64,000 nt of DNA from Marinifilum flexuosum (GTDB lineage Bacteria; Bacteroidota; Bacteroidia; Bacteroidales; Marinifilaceae), in assembly GCF_003610555.1 (NCBI RefSeq), contig NZ_RAPQ01000012.1, positions 248,001-312,000 on the forward strand, given 5' to 3'. Below, piece after piece: positions 20,358-29,007 of the stretch (positions are counted from its first letter, which is position 1; every line of letters starts with the position of its first letter). The notes beneath the pieces are model-generated. The model searched no databases. It had not been told where the DNA came from and worked only from the letters and a program-made list of their open reading frames with translations. Position numbers and translations under genes: made by a program.

Positions 20358-20876
20358 TTACTCTTTTTCTGAAAGTGTTTTCACAACACCAGCTAGGATA
20401 TTCTTTCCTGATTCCAAAGAAGACACAACATTCTTGATTGGTGATTGAAGCAATGCAACGATATCTCCAATAAGTTCTTCTTTAGACTTGATGGTAGTAA
20501 GAGCTTCAAGCTCGTTATCACCAATATAAAGCGATTCTTCAACGTAAGCCGCTTTCAGGATAGGTTTATCATGTTCCTTACGGAACTCTTTGATAAGCTT
20601 CGCAGGAAGGTTACCAGTCTCTGTAAGCATAAGAGAAGTAGCTCCCTTAAGTACATTGTCTAGTCCTTCAAACTCACCTTCTGCCTTTTCCAAAGCGATT
20701 TTAAGAAGGGTGTTTTTTACAACAACCAACTTAATATCCTTTTCAAAACATGCTCTTCTAAGTGCCGAAGTATCTTCAGCATTCATTTCTGAGATGTCAG
20801 TAAGATAGAAGTGGTTTGACGCATTAATCTCTTCCGTCAAGCTATCAATAATCTGAATTTTTTGTTCCTTTTTCAT
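20358..20876 (-). CDS. rplJ: 50S ribosomal protein L10
   Basis: uL10, 172 residues, base of the ribosomal stalk and the anchor for L7/L12 dimers. The N-terminal rRNA-binding domain shows VVKNTLLKIALEKA near residue 54, and the C-terminal helix that binds L12 follows residue 130. It lies between rplA and rplL with short gaps. In other bacteria L10 represses its own operon by binding the leader; I cannot identify such a site here. Confidence 0.97.
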   Translation of the reverse strand: MKKEQKIQIIDSLTEEINASNHFYLTDISEMNAEDTSALRRACFEKDIKLVVVKNTLLKIALEKAEGEFEGLDNVLKGATSLMLTETGNLPAKLIKEFRKEHDKPILKAAYVEESLYIGDNELEALTTIKSKEELIGDIVALLQSPIKNVVSSLESGKNILAGVVKTLSEKE

Positions 20877-20905
20877 GATTACTAAGATCTTGATTAAATT
20901 TTTAA

Positions 20906-21598
20906 TTAGTCAAGTGTTCTTGGATCAATTTGAATTCCAAGACTCATTGTGCTTGACAGGTAAACACTCTTGATATAAGTTCCTTTTGCTGCAGATGGTT
21001 TCAATTTATTGATAATACCAACAAATTCTTTAGCATTATCCATGATTTTATCTGCTTCGAAAGATACTTTACCTATTGAAGAGTGAATGATACCGTACTT
21101 ATCGACCTTAAAATCAATCTTACCAGCTTTCACTTCTGCAACTGCTTTAGCGATATCCATTGTCACTGTACCTGATTTAGGATTCGGCATCAAACCGCGA
21201 GGTCCTAAAACACGTCCAAGTGCACCAACTTTCGCCATTACAGTAGGCATGGTGATGATTACGTCAACGTCTGTCCAACCACCTTTGATCTTAGCAACAT
21301 AGTCGTCAAGGCCAACATAGTCAGCACCTGCAGCTTTTGCTTCTTCTTCCTTATCAGGAGTACAAAGAACCAAAACACGAACTTGTTTACCAGTACCGTG
21401 AGGTAGTGTAACAACACCACGTACCATTTGATTAGCTTTTCTCGGGTCAACTCCTAAGCGAACATCCATATCCACTGAGGCATCAAATTTGGTAGATGTA
21501 ATCTCCTTAACCAATTTCGCTGCTTCGTCGATAGAATATAGCTTATCAGTATCCACTTTTTCTGAAGCTAACTTTCTATTTTTCGTTAGTTTACCCAT
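20906..21598 (-). CDS. rplA: 50S ribosomal protein L1
   Basis: uL1, 230 residues, forming the mobile L1 arm near the E site. The family signature [10 protein letters not shown] with the preceding GRVLGPRGL is present, together with the C-terminal [13 protein letters not shown] segment. It is 20 bases downstream of rplK, the conserved rplKA pair, where L1 often autoregulates translation of both. Confidence 0.98.
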   Translation of the reverse strand: MGKLTKNRKLASEKVDTDKLYSIDEAAKLVKEITSTKFDASVDMDVRLGVDPRKANQMVRGVVTLPHGTGKQVRVLVLCTPDKEEEAKAAGADYVGLDDYVAKIKGGWTDVDVIITMPTVMAKVGALGRVLGPRGLMPNPKSGTVTMDIAKAVAEVKAGKIDFKVDKYGIIHSSIGKVSFEADKIMDNAKEFVGIINKLKPSAAKGTYIKSVYLSSTMSLGIQIDPRTLD

Positions 21599-21618
21599 TT
21601 TAATTGCAGTGTTTAAAA

Positions 21619-22062
21619 TTATTGATTAAGAGGATTATCACCTGAAATTGTGATACCCATACTTCTTGCTGTACCAGCAACCATACTCATGGCACTTTCC
21701 ACTTTAAAAGCATTCAAATCTTTCATTTTCCCCTCTGCGATCTCGCGAACTTGATCCCAAGAAATTGAACCTACCTTTTTACGGTTTGGTTCAGAAGAAC
21801 CTGATTTTAATTTAGCAGCCTCTAAAATTTGTACAGCAACAGGAGGAGTTTTTGTAATAAATTCAAAAGAACTATCAGAATAAACAGTAATCACAACAGG
21901 GATTACTTTTCCAGCCTGATCTTGAGTTCTTGCATTGAATTGCTTACAAAAATCCATGATATTAACCCCTTTAGCACCCAACGCAGGTCCTACTGGGGGT
22001 GAAGGATTTGCAGCACCACCTTTGATCTGCAATTTGATTAATCCTGCAACTTCTTTAGCCAT
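21619..22062 (-). CDS. rplK: 50S ribosomal protein L11
   Basis: uL11, 147 residues. The proline-rich N-terminus ([24 protein letters not shown]) and the C-terminal rRNA-binding domain ending in TARSMGI are intact. It binds 23S rRNA in the GTPase-associated centre and is needed for the stringent-response sensing of uncharged tRNA. It lies 25 bases downstream of nusG. Confidence 0.98.
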   Translation of the reverse strand: MAKEVAGLIKLQIKGGAANPSPPVGPALGAKGVNIMDFCKQFNARTQDQAGKVIPVVITVYSDSSFEFITKTPPVAVQILEAAKLKSGSSEPNRKKVGSISWDQVREIAEGKMKDLNAFKVESAMSMVAGTARSMGITISGDNPLNQ

Positions 22063-22087
22063 AGCTTTACTTTTCTAAAGGATTTAA

Positions 22088-22636
22088 TTATTCTTTTTCT
22101 ACCTGCATGAAACTTAACTCAAGAGGAGTTTTACGTCCGAAGATCTTAACCATTACTTTCAGCTTTTTCTTCTCAGCATTCACCTCTTCAATCACACCGG
22201 TAAAACCATTAAATGGTCCATCAGTCACTTTAACCATTTCGCCAACATAGTAAGGAATATTAATTTCCTCTTCTTTGCCAGCTAATTCATCAACCTTACC
22301 CAATATGCGGTTCACTTCTGACATACGCATAGGTGTAGGATCGCCGCCTTTCGTATCCCCCAGGAAGCCAATCACGTTCGTAATATTACGAAGGATGTGA
22401 GGAATCTCTCCAACGAGTGCTGCTTCGATTAGAACATAGCCTGGTAAGAAAATTCTTTCCTTGCTAATCTTCTTCCCGTTTCGCACCTGAAAAACTTTTT
22501 CGGTAGGAATGAGAACCTGTGACACATATTCCGTTAGACCTAGATTGGAAATTTCGCTATCAATATATTCTTTGACTTTCTTTTCTTTTCCTCCAACAGT
22601 CCTAAGAACATACCATTTTTTTTGAATTTCAGCCAT
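22088..22636 (-). CDS. nusG: Transcription termination/antitermination protein NusG
   Basis: NusG of 182 residues. The N-terminal NGN domain begins [20 protein letters not shown] and contains [12 protein letters not shown]-terminal KOW domain carries [19 protein letters not shown] near residue 130. It binds RNA polymerase and couples it to the ribosome or Rho. It follows secE by 20 bases, the near-universal secE-nusG order. Confidence 0.98.
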   Translation of the reverse strand: MAEIQKKWYVLRTVGGKEKKVKEYIDSEISNLGLTEYVSQVLIPTEKVFQVRNGKKISKERIFLPGYVLIEAALVGEIPHILRNITNVIGFLGDTKGGDPTPMRMSEVNRILGKVDELAGKEEEINIPYYVGEMVKVTDGPFNGFTGVIEEVNAEKKKLKVMVKIFGRKTPLELSFMQVEKE

Positions 22637-22656
22637 CTTTTTCTAAAAAGGAATTA

Positions 22657-22848
22657 TTAGTGTAACATATTGTATATAAAATCCATCATATTCTTAAACC
22701 CCATATCCATTAAGAATATCACAAGAGCAATAATAGTGGAAGCAATCATAACTACTATAGCACTGCTTTGGAGTTCAGACCATGATGGCCAAGATACTTT
22801 CTGAACCAGTTCTTTATAAACTTCTTCAATATAAATTTTTAGTTTCAT
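22657..22848 (-). CDS. secE: Preprotein translocase subunit SecE
   Basis: Short SecE of 63 residues with the conserved amphipathic segment EVYKELVQKVSWPSWSEL followed by one transmembrane helix (about residues 29-50). It clamps SecY in the inner membrane. I start at the ATG ending at 22848. An in-frame extension to 22923 would read through the tRNA-Trp gene and is not real. It lies between tRNA-Trp and nusG. Confidence 0.93.
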   Translation of the reverse strand: MKLKIYIEEVYKELVQKVSWPSWSELQSSAIVVMIASTIIALVIFLMDMGFKNMMDFIYNMLH

Positions 22849-22865
22849 AAGGCAATTTGTCTTTG

Positions 22866-22938
22866 CACGGGAGGAGAGACTCGAACTCCCGACACCTGGT
22901 TTTGGAGACCAGTGCTCTACCAACTGAGCTACACCCGT
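22866..22938 (-). tRNA. trnW: tRNA-Trp (CCA)
   Basis: A 73-base cloverleaf on the minus strand; anticodon loop CTCCAAA gives CCA. 3' CCA is not encoded. A T-T mismatch stands at the sixth acceptor pair. It lies between tuf and secE, the usual place in Bacteroidetes. Confidence 0.97.
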
Positions 22939-22945
22939 CTATAAG

Positions 22946-22975
22946 AAGATTGATCCGAGTTCACGGATCAATCTT
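22946..22975. other. Hairpin between tuf and tRNA-Trp
   Basis: Perfect 12-bp stem (22946-22957 with 22964-22975), loop of 6, 13 bases past the tuf stop. The minus-strand tail is CTTATAG, not a T-run, so it is a weak terminator or a processing signal ahead of the tRNA. Confidence 0.7.
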
Positions 22976-22987
22976 TATAATATGCAA

Positions 22988-24175
22988 TTAGTCAACAATT
23001 TCAGTAATCTGACCTGCACCCACAGTTCTACCACCTTCACGGATAGCGAAACGTAGACCTAAATCACAAGCTACTGGCGTAATCAACTCAACGTTGATAG
23101 TTACGTTGTCACCTGGCATTACCATTTCAACTCCTTCTGGAAGAGTAATCTCACCAGTAACATCAAGAGTTCTGATGTAGAATTGAGGACGGTATTTATT
23201 GTGGAATGGAGTATGACGTCCACCTTCTTCTTTTTTCAATACGTACACCTCAGCTTTAATCTTAGTATGAGGAGTAATTGTATTAGGGTGACAGATAACC
23301 ATACCACGCTTGATAGCAGCTTTATCAACACCTCTCAACAATAGACCAACGTTATCACCAGCTTGACCTTCGTCCAAAATCTTACGAAACATCTCAACAC
23401 CAGTAATTACAGACTTCATACCTTCAGCACCAAGACCAATAATTTGAACTTCTTCACCAGTTTTTACGATACCAGTCTCGATACGACCTGTAGCAACAGT
23501 ACCACGACCAGTAATAGAGAATACATCCTCAACTGGCATCAAGAAAGCCTTATCTACATCACGCGGAGGAAGTGGAATCCAAGTATCAACTGCTTCCATT
23601 AGCTCCATGATTTTATCTTCCCACTCAGCTTCACCGTTCAATCCACCTAGAGCAGAACCAGCAATAATAGGAGTGTTATCACCATCGAATTCATAAAAAT
23701 CCAACAATTCACGAACTTCCATCTCAACTAACTCAAGCATCTCTGCATCGTCAACCATGTCAACTTTATTCAAGAAAACAACGATTTTAGGAACGTTTAC
23801 CTGACGAGCTAATAGGATATGCTCGCGAGTCTGTGGCATAGGACCATCAGTTGCAGCACAAACCAAAATAGCACCATCCATCTGAGCAGCACCAGTTACC
23901 ATGTTCTTCACGTAATCCGCGTGACCTGGACAGTCAACGTGAGCGTAGTGACGGTTAGCAGTTTGGTATTCTACGTGAGCAGTATTAATAGTAATACCTC
24001 TCTCCTTCTCTTCAGGAGCGTTATCGATAGAATCGAATGATTTCACTTCAGACAAACCTTTTTTTGCTAATACAGTTGTAATAGCGGCAGTCAAAGTAGT
24101 TTTACCGTGGTCAACGTGACCAATGGTACCAATATTTACGTGTGGTTTTGACCTGTCAAAATGTTCTTTAGCCAT
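22988..24175 (-). CDS. tuf: Elongation factor Tu
   Basis: EF-Tu, 395 residues, delivering aminoacyl-tRNA to the ribosome as the GTP form. G1 motif GHVDHGKT is at 19-26, the effector region [12 protein letters not shown] near 60, G3 DCPGHADY near 82, and G4 NKVD near 137. Domains 2 and 3 are complete to the C-terminal EITEIVD. It follows four tRNA genes on the same strand and precedes tRNA-Trp, secE and nusG, so it is likely read from the strong promoter at 24654-24685. Confidence 0.99.
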   Translation of the reverse strand: MAKEHFDRSKPHVNIGTIGHVDHGKTTLTAAITTVLAKKGLSEVKSFDSIDNAPEEKERGITINTAHVEYQTANRHYAHVDCPGHADYVKNMVTGAAQMDGAILVCAATDGPMPQTREHILLARQVNVPKIVVFLNKVDMVDDAEMLELVEMEVRELLDFYEFDGDNTPIIAGSALGGLNGEAEWEDKIMELMEAVDTWIPLPPRDVDKAFLMPVEDVFSITGRGTVATGRIETGIVKTGEEVQIIGLGAEGMKSVITGVEMFRKILDEGQAGDNVGLLLRGVDKAAIKRGMVICHPNTITPHTKIKAEVYVLKKEEGGRHTPFHNKYRPQFYIRTLDVTGEITLPEGVEMVMPGDNVTINVELITPVACDLGLRFAIREGGRTVGAGQITEIVD

Positions 24176-24233
24176 AACTCCAAATATTAATTAATATTAG
24201 ACAACAATTAAAAACAATATCTTAAATTTCTTG

Positions 24234-24305
24234 AGCCATTGACGAGATTTGAACTCGTGACCTCTTCCTTACCAAGGAAGCGCTCTACCCCTGAGCTACA
24301 ACGGC
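24234..24305 (-). tRNA. trnT: tRNA-Thr (GGT)
   Basis: A 72-base cloverleaf on the minus strand; anticodon loop TTGGTAA. Its sequence is identical to the plus-strand copy at 59172-59243. CCA is not encoded. Confidence 0.97.
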
Positions 24306-24316
24306 AAACGTATTTG

Positions 24317-24389
24317 AGCGGGAAACGGGACTCAAACCCGCGACCCTCAGCTTGGAAGGCTGATGCTCTATCAACTGAGCTATTCCCGC
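24317..24389 (-). tRNA. trnG: tRNA-Gly (TCC)
   Basis: A 73-base cloverleaf on the minus strand; anticodon loop CTTCCAA gives TCC. CCA is not encoded. Confidence 0.97.
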
Positions 24390-24426
24390 AAAAAAAGAAA
24401 CAAAAATGTTTCTTTTCGTTTACCAG

Positions 24427-24509
24427 TGGGGAGAGCAGGATTCGAACCTACGAAGACGAAAGTCAGCGGAGTTACAGTCCGCCCCAGTTGGCCACTTTGG
24501 TATCTCCCC
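24427..24509 (-). tRNA. trnY: tRNA-Tyr (GTA)
   Basis: An 83-base class II tRNA with a long variable arm on the minus strand; anticodon loop CTGTAAC gives GTA. Confidence 0.97.
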
Positions 24510-24526
24510 AGTATGTAATATTTTTG

Positions 24527-24600
24527 AGCCGATGGAGGGACTCGAACCCACGACCTGCTGATTACAAATCAGCTGCTCTAGCCAGCTGAGCTACATCGGC
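24527..24600 (-). tRNA. trnT: tRNA-Thr (TGT)
   Basis: A 74-base cloverleaf on the minus strand; anticodon loop TTGTAAT gives TGT. The sequence equals the plus-strand copies at 59254 and 59396. It is the first gene after the tuf-cluster promoter. Confidence 0.97.
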
Positions 24601-24653
24601 AAAAAATGCAAACCATCTATTTAACAGGCGTACTTTTCCCTAAAAATGGTTTG

Positions 24654-24685
24654 CAAATGTAAAAATATTTTAAATTTATCACAAA
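24654..24685 (-). promoter_or_regulatory. Promoter of the tRNA-tuf-secE-nusG-rpl cluster
   Basis: Minus strand: TTTG (24682-24685), 20 bases, then TACATTTG (24654-24661), a full consensus match 54 bases before the first tRNA. A perfect 10-bp inverted repeat (24607-24616 with 24646-24655) covers the predicted transcription start. Confidence 0.8.
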
Positions 24686-24706
24686 ATAATCAGGTGTTTT
24701 TTCTAA

Positions 24707-25003
24707 TTATTTTGCTCTTAGTTTTTCTTTGTGTTTCACAACTTGCTTTCGCAATGCATCGGCAGCAAGATCAGCAGCCTCTTCAAATGTTTTACTTTGC
24801 TTTTTAGCAAATACATTCGCACCCTTTATATCAAGATTGATTTCAACTACCTTATTTTCGGTAATATCAGATTTTTCAACCCTAAGAAAAACCTCAGCTC
24901 CAGCAATGTCGCCATTGAGCTTAATTATTTTTCCAAGCTTATTTTCTATGAAATTTTCCAATTTCACATCAGCAACAAAACCGATCGATTGAATGTTAAT
25001 CAT
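24707..25003 (-). CDS. hpf: Ribosome hibernation promoting factor, short HPF/RaiA type
   Basis: Short HPF/YfiA-family protein of 98 residues that binds the decoding region of idle 30S/70S ribosomes. The fold is beta-alpha-beta-beta-beta-alpha; the visible markers are LENFIENKLGKIIKL in the first helix and the basic second helix ending DALRKQVVKHKEKLR. It lacks the long-form C-terminal dimerisation domain. It lies 18 bases downstream of the xerC-like gene. Confidence 0.9.
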   Translation of the reverse strand: MINIQSIGFVADVKLENFIENKLGKIIKLNGDIAGAEVFLRVEKSDITENKVVEINLDIKGANVFAKKQSKTFEEAADLAADALRKQVVKHKEKLRAK

Positions 25004-25021
25004 ATTCTAATCCTCCAAAAT

Positions 25022-25921
25022 TTATGCTCGCGGATGAGCTTGTTTATATATATTATTTAAACGCTCAAAAGTAGTATGAGTATAAATTTGTGTTGCCGAT
25101 AAATTCGAATGCCCTAATAGCTCCTTAACCGCATTTAATTCTGCACCATTATTTAATAGATGCGTTGCAAATGTGTGTCTCAGAACGTGTGGGCTTCGCT
25201 TGGTCATTGTTGTAATCTTCGACAAATGCTTTGTAACGATTCTATACAACAACTTTTCGTAAACAGGCACCCCCTTTTTAGTTACAAAAAGAAAACCATC
25301 CAAGCTTCCGAAAGTTTTAAATCTCTGATCCAAATATTGATCAAGAAGTCTCATTAAACCCTCACTTACCGGAATGATTCTTTCTCTATTTCTTTTTCCT
25401 AATACTTTAACTAAAGATGCTGATCGATCAAAATCTAACTCTTTTAGATTCATCAACTCTGACAATCGCATGCCAGTTTGATAAAACATTTCGATCACCA
25501 ATTGATCTCGAACACCTTCAAATCCTTCTCCAAAATCCACTTCTCTTAACACCTGCATTGCATGCTCTGCAACAAACCCAGGTAATTTCTTTCCTTGCTT
25601 AGGCCCAACAACTCTATCCATCGGATTCGAATCAATCACTGATTCTCTAAGCAAATATTTAAAAAATGATTTTAAAGAGGATAACTTCCTATTTACAGTT
25701 CGCGAAGTCTTACCTTCGTTCATTAAAAAAACGATCCATCTACGCACATCTTTAAATGTTATATCTTCAATCTGTATATCTTCAGCACTTGAATAAAATT
25801 CAAAAAACTGAGTCAAATCACAGTCATAAGATATAACTGTATGTGCAGAATATCGTTTTTCGTATTGTAAATAAGATAGAAAAGATTCCTTAAAACTCAT
25901 ACATCCAGGATATTTATCCAA
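25022..25921 (-). CDS. xerC: XerC/XerD-type tyrosine recombinase
   Basis: Site-specific tyrosine recombinase of 299 residues, the length of chromosome-dimer-resolving Xer proteins. It has a SAM-like N-terminal DNA-binding domain (about residues 8-95) and the catalytic set Arg in QTGMRLSEL, HVLRHTFATH with the His-x-x-Arg, LLGHSNLSATQIYTHT with the second His and nucleophile Tyr. Translation may start at Met8 (25900). The rpsU-xer-hpf order is ordinary in Bacteroidetes, which argues for a housekeeping Xer rather than a phage or transposon integrase. Whether it is XerC or XerD is not settled. Confidence 0.88.
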   Translation of the reverse strand: MDKYPGCMSFKESFLSYLQYEKRYSAHTVISYDCDLTQFFEFYSSAEDIQIEDITFKDVRRWIVFLMNEGKTSRTVNRKLSSLKSFFKYLLRESVIDSNPMDRVVGPKQGKKLPGFVAEHAMQVLREVDFGEGFEGVRDQLVIEMFYQTGMRLSELMNLKELDFDRSASLVKVLGKRNRERIIPVSEGLMRLLDQYLDQRFKTFGSLDGFLFVTKKGVPVYEKLLYRIVTKHLSKITTMTKRSPHVLRHTFATHLLNNGAELNAVKELLGHSNLSATQIYTHTTFERLNNIYKQAHPRA

Positions 25922-25977
25922 TAGGATAACCCAAGATACGAAAAATTAAGATATCAAGGAATTAATCCAACAGAAAA

Positions 25978-26169
25978 TCAATCTTCAGCTTGTTGCATTG
26001 CTTGAACGTAGATTGCGTGCAATTTCTCTTCTCTTCTCTTAACAGATGGCTTTTTATAAACCTGTCTTCCTCTAAGCTCTTTGATTACACCAGTCTTTTC
26101 AAATTTTCTTTTGAATTTTTTTAAGGCTCTTTCAATGTTTTCGCCTTCTTTCATAGGAATAACAATCAT
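25978..26169 (-). CDS. rpsU: 30S ribosomal protein S21
   Basis: bS21 of 63 residues: conserved opening MIVIPMKEGENIERALKKFKRKFEKTG in the usual positions, followed by a basic helix with KKPSVKRREEKLHAIY. It binds near the 3' end of 16S rRNA. The gene has its own consensus promoter (26210-26241) and an unusually good Shine-Dalgarno, AAAGGAG, seven bases before the ATG. Work on Flavobacterium has linked bS21 to masking of the anti-Shine-Dalgarno and to control of its own mRNA, which fits this exception. Confidence 0.96.
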   Translation of the reverse strand: MIVIPMKEGENIERALKKFKRKFEKTGVIKELRGRQVYKKPSVKRREEKLHAIYVQAMQQAED

Positions 26170-26182
26170 AATTTTCTCCTTT
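26170..26182 (-). promoter_or_regulatory. Strong Shine-Dalgarno of rpsU
   Basis: Minus strand AAAGGAGAAAATT directly before the ATG. Most starts in this window, such as gapA, have only A/T-rich leaders, so this site stands out and supports the chosen start. Confidence 0.8.
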
Positions 26183-26209
26183 AATATTTATGTTTTTCTA
26201 AGTGAGCCG

Positions 26210-26241
26210 CAAATTTATTAATTCAATCATTATAATTCAAA
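26210..26241 (-). promoter_or_regulatory. Promoter of rpsU
   Basis: Minus strand: TTTG (26238-26241), 20 bases, then TAAATTTG (26210-26217), a full match to the Bacteroidetes consensus, about 40 bases before the ATG. Confidence 0.8.
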
Positions 26242-26352
26242 TTTATTTTGAAAAAAGTAATGAAATTATCTCCATTCTAATATTTTAGGACCTTTTACGG
26301 AAATATAAAGTTAAGAAAATAAGGAATTATTCTCAAGCAAATTCAAAAACTA

Positions 26353-27432
26353 CTATTCTAGACTTAAATAAGGTTGTATTTTTTTAAAAACACTATCAGT
26401 CAATAAATGTTTGGTTTTTAAATCTCCCACCGAGCTAAATTTCCCTACTCTTTCTCTATATTTTACGATATCTGAAGACATCCTCCTGCTGATATATGGA
26501 TGATTTCCTAATGATTTCGCATTACAATCATTTATTGATATTTTTTTTAATACAACAGGCGATACACATACTCGATTCTCAATTAATTGGAATGTTTCCT
26601 CAGAAATGCCATATACTTCCAACAACTGAGATTTAGAAATGTAGCCACCAAGCATATCTTTATATTTCACAATTCGATTTGAAAGTATTTTTCCAATCCC
26701 TGGAAGTGTTTTCAAAATAGAAGTATCTGCCATATTCAAATCAACCAATTCTATTTTTACATTTTCCTCTTTTAAAGGTTTTATATGTACAAATGGTTTT
26801 AGTCTTACCAAAAGCAAAGAATCAAAGCCATAAATCTTACCGATATCATCAGCTCTTTTAAACCTAGCTCCAGTAGATAAATACTTTATTATACGATTCG
26901 ACATTCTACCATCCACTCCCAATCTTTCCCATTCAGCTTTGGTTATTGTGTTGGGATCAAAATCAAACAACTCGAATTGAACTCTTTTTTTTACAATACT
27001 TCTAACTTCTTCTTTCTTTATTATAACAGTAATGCTGATATAATCTTTCAATCTATTATAATCATCATCTTTAATACCATAAATTTTTCGGAAATCAGAT
27101 TTGGATCTAAACACTCCACCCTTATCTCTATATTTTAAAATGTTCCTGGTTTGATAATCTCTTAAACCAAGTCTTTTAAACTCATCAGCCGAAGCCTTAT
27201 TAGGGTCAAACAAAAACAAATCAGGCTTATTCAATTTGCCTTTACTGTTCAACGCAGCCATTATACTATCAAGCTTTTCATATTTCTTAGGCACTGAATC
27301 TGGCTTAGAATCCGAATTAAGAATTTTCGGCAATACAAATACTGTTATTAGTATTAAGGCCAATACCAATAACCCTCTTTTCTCTGATGTAGAATAAGAA
27401 AAGTATTCTTTTATGATCTTTTTTAACGACAT
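26353..27432 (-). CDS. Membrane-anchored helix-hairpin-helix protein (four ComEA-like repeats)
   Basis: Protein of 359 residues with a short cytoplasmic N-terminus, one transmembrane helix (about residues 19-37, LLVLALILITVFVL) and four successive ComEA-like HhH units. Each unit has a hydrophobic-Asp-Asn/Pro-Asn start and an RIxKYR element: units begin near residues 69 (LFDPNKAS), 153 (FDFDPNTI), 226 (ELVDLNMA, with the canonical LPGIGKILSNRIVKYK) and 300 (SINDCNAK). HhH units bind DNA backbone; ComEA uses them in DNA uptake. No comEC or other competence gene is nearby, so the role is open. Downstream of the sodium transporter but separated from it by a terminator. Confidence 0.82.
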   Translation of the reverse strand: MSLKKIIKEYFSYSTSEKRGLLVLALILITVFVLPKILNSDSKPDSVPKKYEKLDSIMAALNSKGKLNKPDLFLFDPNKASADEFKRLGLRDYQTRNILKYRDKGGVFRSKSDFRKIYGIKDDDYNRLKDYISITVIIKKEEVRSIVKKRVQFELFDFDPNTITKAEWERLGVDGRMSNRIIKYLSTGARFKRADDIGKIYGFDSLLLVRLKPFVHIKPLKEENVKIELVDLNMADTSILKTLPGIGKILSNRIVKYKDMLGGYISKSQLLEVYGISEETFQLIENRVCVSPVVLKKISINDCNAKSLGNHPYISRRMSSDIVKYRERVGKFSSVGDLKTKHLLTDSVFKKIQPYLSLE

Positions 27433-27435
27433 ATT

Positions 27436-27467
27436 AAAAAAGCGTTATTTGAAAACAAATAACGCTT
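27436..27467 (-). terminator. Terminator of the sodium-dependent transporter gene
   Basis: An 11-bp perfect stem (27440-27450 with 27457-27467), loop of 6, then T5 on the minus strand. It lies between the transporter stop and the HhH gene start, only 8 bases before the latter. Confidence 0.85.
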
Positions 27468-27492
27468 AACAATATTATAAAAAAGATTAATC

Positions 27493-28851
27493 TTATCCAA
27501 GTTTTAAAAGTCCAATTCCATTTAAAAACACAGCCGCTATTGCTATAGGAGCCAACCATTTCACTATAAAAAAGAACACTTTAAAATATTTCACACGTAA
27601 AGTATTTTCATTTGACAACTCCTCACGCACTATTGCTTGTTTTAACTTCCAACCTACAAAAATTACAATTAATAGAGCACCCAATGGCAGCAACACATTG
27701 GCAGCAGTATATTCCATTATCCCAAAAATGCTTTGGCCTAAGATATGAACTCCAGATAAATCTCCAAATGACAAAGTTGCAAACACACCCAATACAGAAA
27801 TAGAAGCTGCACCAACTACGGTAGCTTTTTTTCTGGAGATATTTAACTCTTCCGAAAAGTATGCAACAACCACTTCAAGTACCGATATGGTAGAAGTTAA
27901 TGCAGCAACAGATAACAAGAAGAAAAACAAAATTGAGAAAAAGTACCCTCCAGGCATTTCCAAGAATAATTTTGGTAGCACTTCGAAAACCAATCCTGCT
28001 CCTGAATCAGGCTGAAAACCTAATGCAAAAACAGCTGGAAATATCATTACACCTGATAAAATTGCAATTATCGTATCGGCAACTGTAACCTGAACTGCAG
28101 TTTTCCCCAAATTATTTTGTTTTTGGATATAAGAGCCATAAGTAATTAGAGCCCCCATGCCAATACTTAATGAAAAAGCAGCTTGACCTAATGCTTCTAG
28201 GATAACTCCCATTGATATCTTTGAGAAATCAGGCTTAAATAAGAAATCTAAACCAGCAGAAGATCCTGGCAAGGATAATGAGCGCACACACATTGCAAGT
28301 ATCAATACAAATAGCAGAGGCATTAATATTTTTGCATACTTTTCAATTCCATTTTTAACACCTGAGAAAACAATCCATGCTGTTAGGACCATAAAAATCA
28401 TTTGCCACATTAAAGGACGAAAGGTTCCTTGCTTAAAATTATCAAACATCGTCTTGGTATCACCATGGGCAAATCCGTTACTTATTGCTTGATACAAATA
28501 TTCCAAAGTCCAACCCGAAATAGTTGAATAAAATGCAAGAATTAAAAAAGCTGCAACTACTCCCATCAGTCCTACCAAAGACCACATTGATTCTGGTGCA
28601 AGCTTACGAAAAGAACCAAATGCATTTTTTTGCGCTTTTCGACCAATCAATAATTCGGATAACATTACAGGCAATCCAATAGCAATTATAAAAGCCAGAT
28701 ATATTAGAAGAAATGCACCGCCACCATTTTCTCCAGCTACATATGGAAATCGCCAAATATTACCAAGGCCAACTGCCGATCCTGCGGCTGCTGCAATTAC
28801 ACCAAATTTACTTGAAAAAACATCGCGTCCCGAAGGATTACTAATAGACAT
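27493..28851 (-). CDS. Neurotransmitter:sodium symporter (NSS) family transporter
   Basis: LeuT/SNF-family sodium-coupled transporter of 452 residues from the start chosen at 28851. The first helix carries the signature GSAVGLGNIWRFPY with the unwound Na+/substrate-binding region, followed by the GGGAFL motif. About eleven or twelve helices are visible. An upstream in-frame Met at 28881 would add ten residues not typical of the family. Bacterial members carry amino acids such as tryptophan, leucine or tyrosine; which one is used here is not visible. Confidence 0.9.
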   Translation of the reverse strand: MSISNPSGRDVFSSKFGVIAAAAGSAVGLGNIWRFPYVAGENGGGAFLLIYLAFIIAIGLPVMLSELLIGRKAQKNAFGSFRKLAPESMWSLVGLMGVVAAFLILAFYSTISGWTLEYLYQAISNGFAHGDTKTMFDNFKQGTFRPLMWQMIFMVLTAWIVFSGVKNGIEKYAKILMPLLFVLILAMCVRSLSLPGSSAGLDFLFKPDFSKISMGVILEALGQAAFSLSIGMGALITYGSYIQKQNNLGKTAVQVTVADTIIAILSGVMIFPAVFALGFQPDSGAGLVFEVLPKLFLEMPGGYFFSILFFFLLSVAALTSTISVLEVVVAYFSEELNISRKKATVVGAASISVLGVFATLSFGDLSGVHILGQSIFGIMEYTAANVLLPLGALLIVIFVGWKLKQAIVREELSNENTLRVKYFKVFFFIVKWLAPIAIAAVFLNGIGLLKLG

Positions 28852-28956
28852 GTGATAAATTTTAAGGTTATTGATATACAAATAAGGGCAAGTTCAAATT
28901 TGCAAAATATTAGGTCTAATTCCTAAATGCTTTTGTTTTTTATATCAAGTACAAAC

Positions 28957-28985
28957 AAAAAAGCCCGGATAAATTATCCGAGCTT
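28957..28985 (-). terminator. Terminator of the class II aldolase gene
   Basis: Stem 28961-28971 with 28975-28985 (one mismatch), tight loop, followed by T-rich sequence on the minus strand; 23 bases past the aldolase stop. Confidence 0.75.
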
Positions 28986-29007
28986 TACGATTATAATATC
29001 TTTAAGA

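Noticed and set aside
22849-22923. N-terminal extension of secE
   Set aside because: The in-frame extension reads through tRNA-Trp; the ATG at 22848 gives the normal SecE length.
24239-24589. Plus-strand open frame of 116 residues
   Set aside because: It runs antisense through four tRNA genes and its protein repeats reflect tRNA sequence.
25022-25921. Tyrosine recombinase as part of an integrative element
   Set aside because: It lies between rpsU and hpf, a conserved housekeeping setting, with no attachment-site repeats or cargo.
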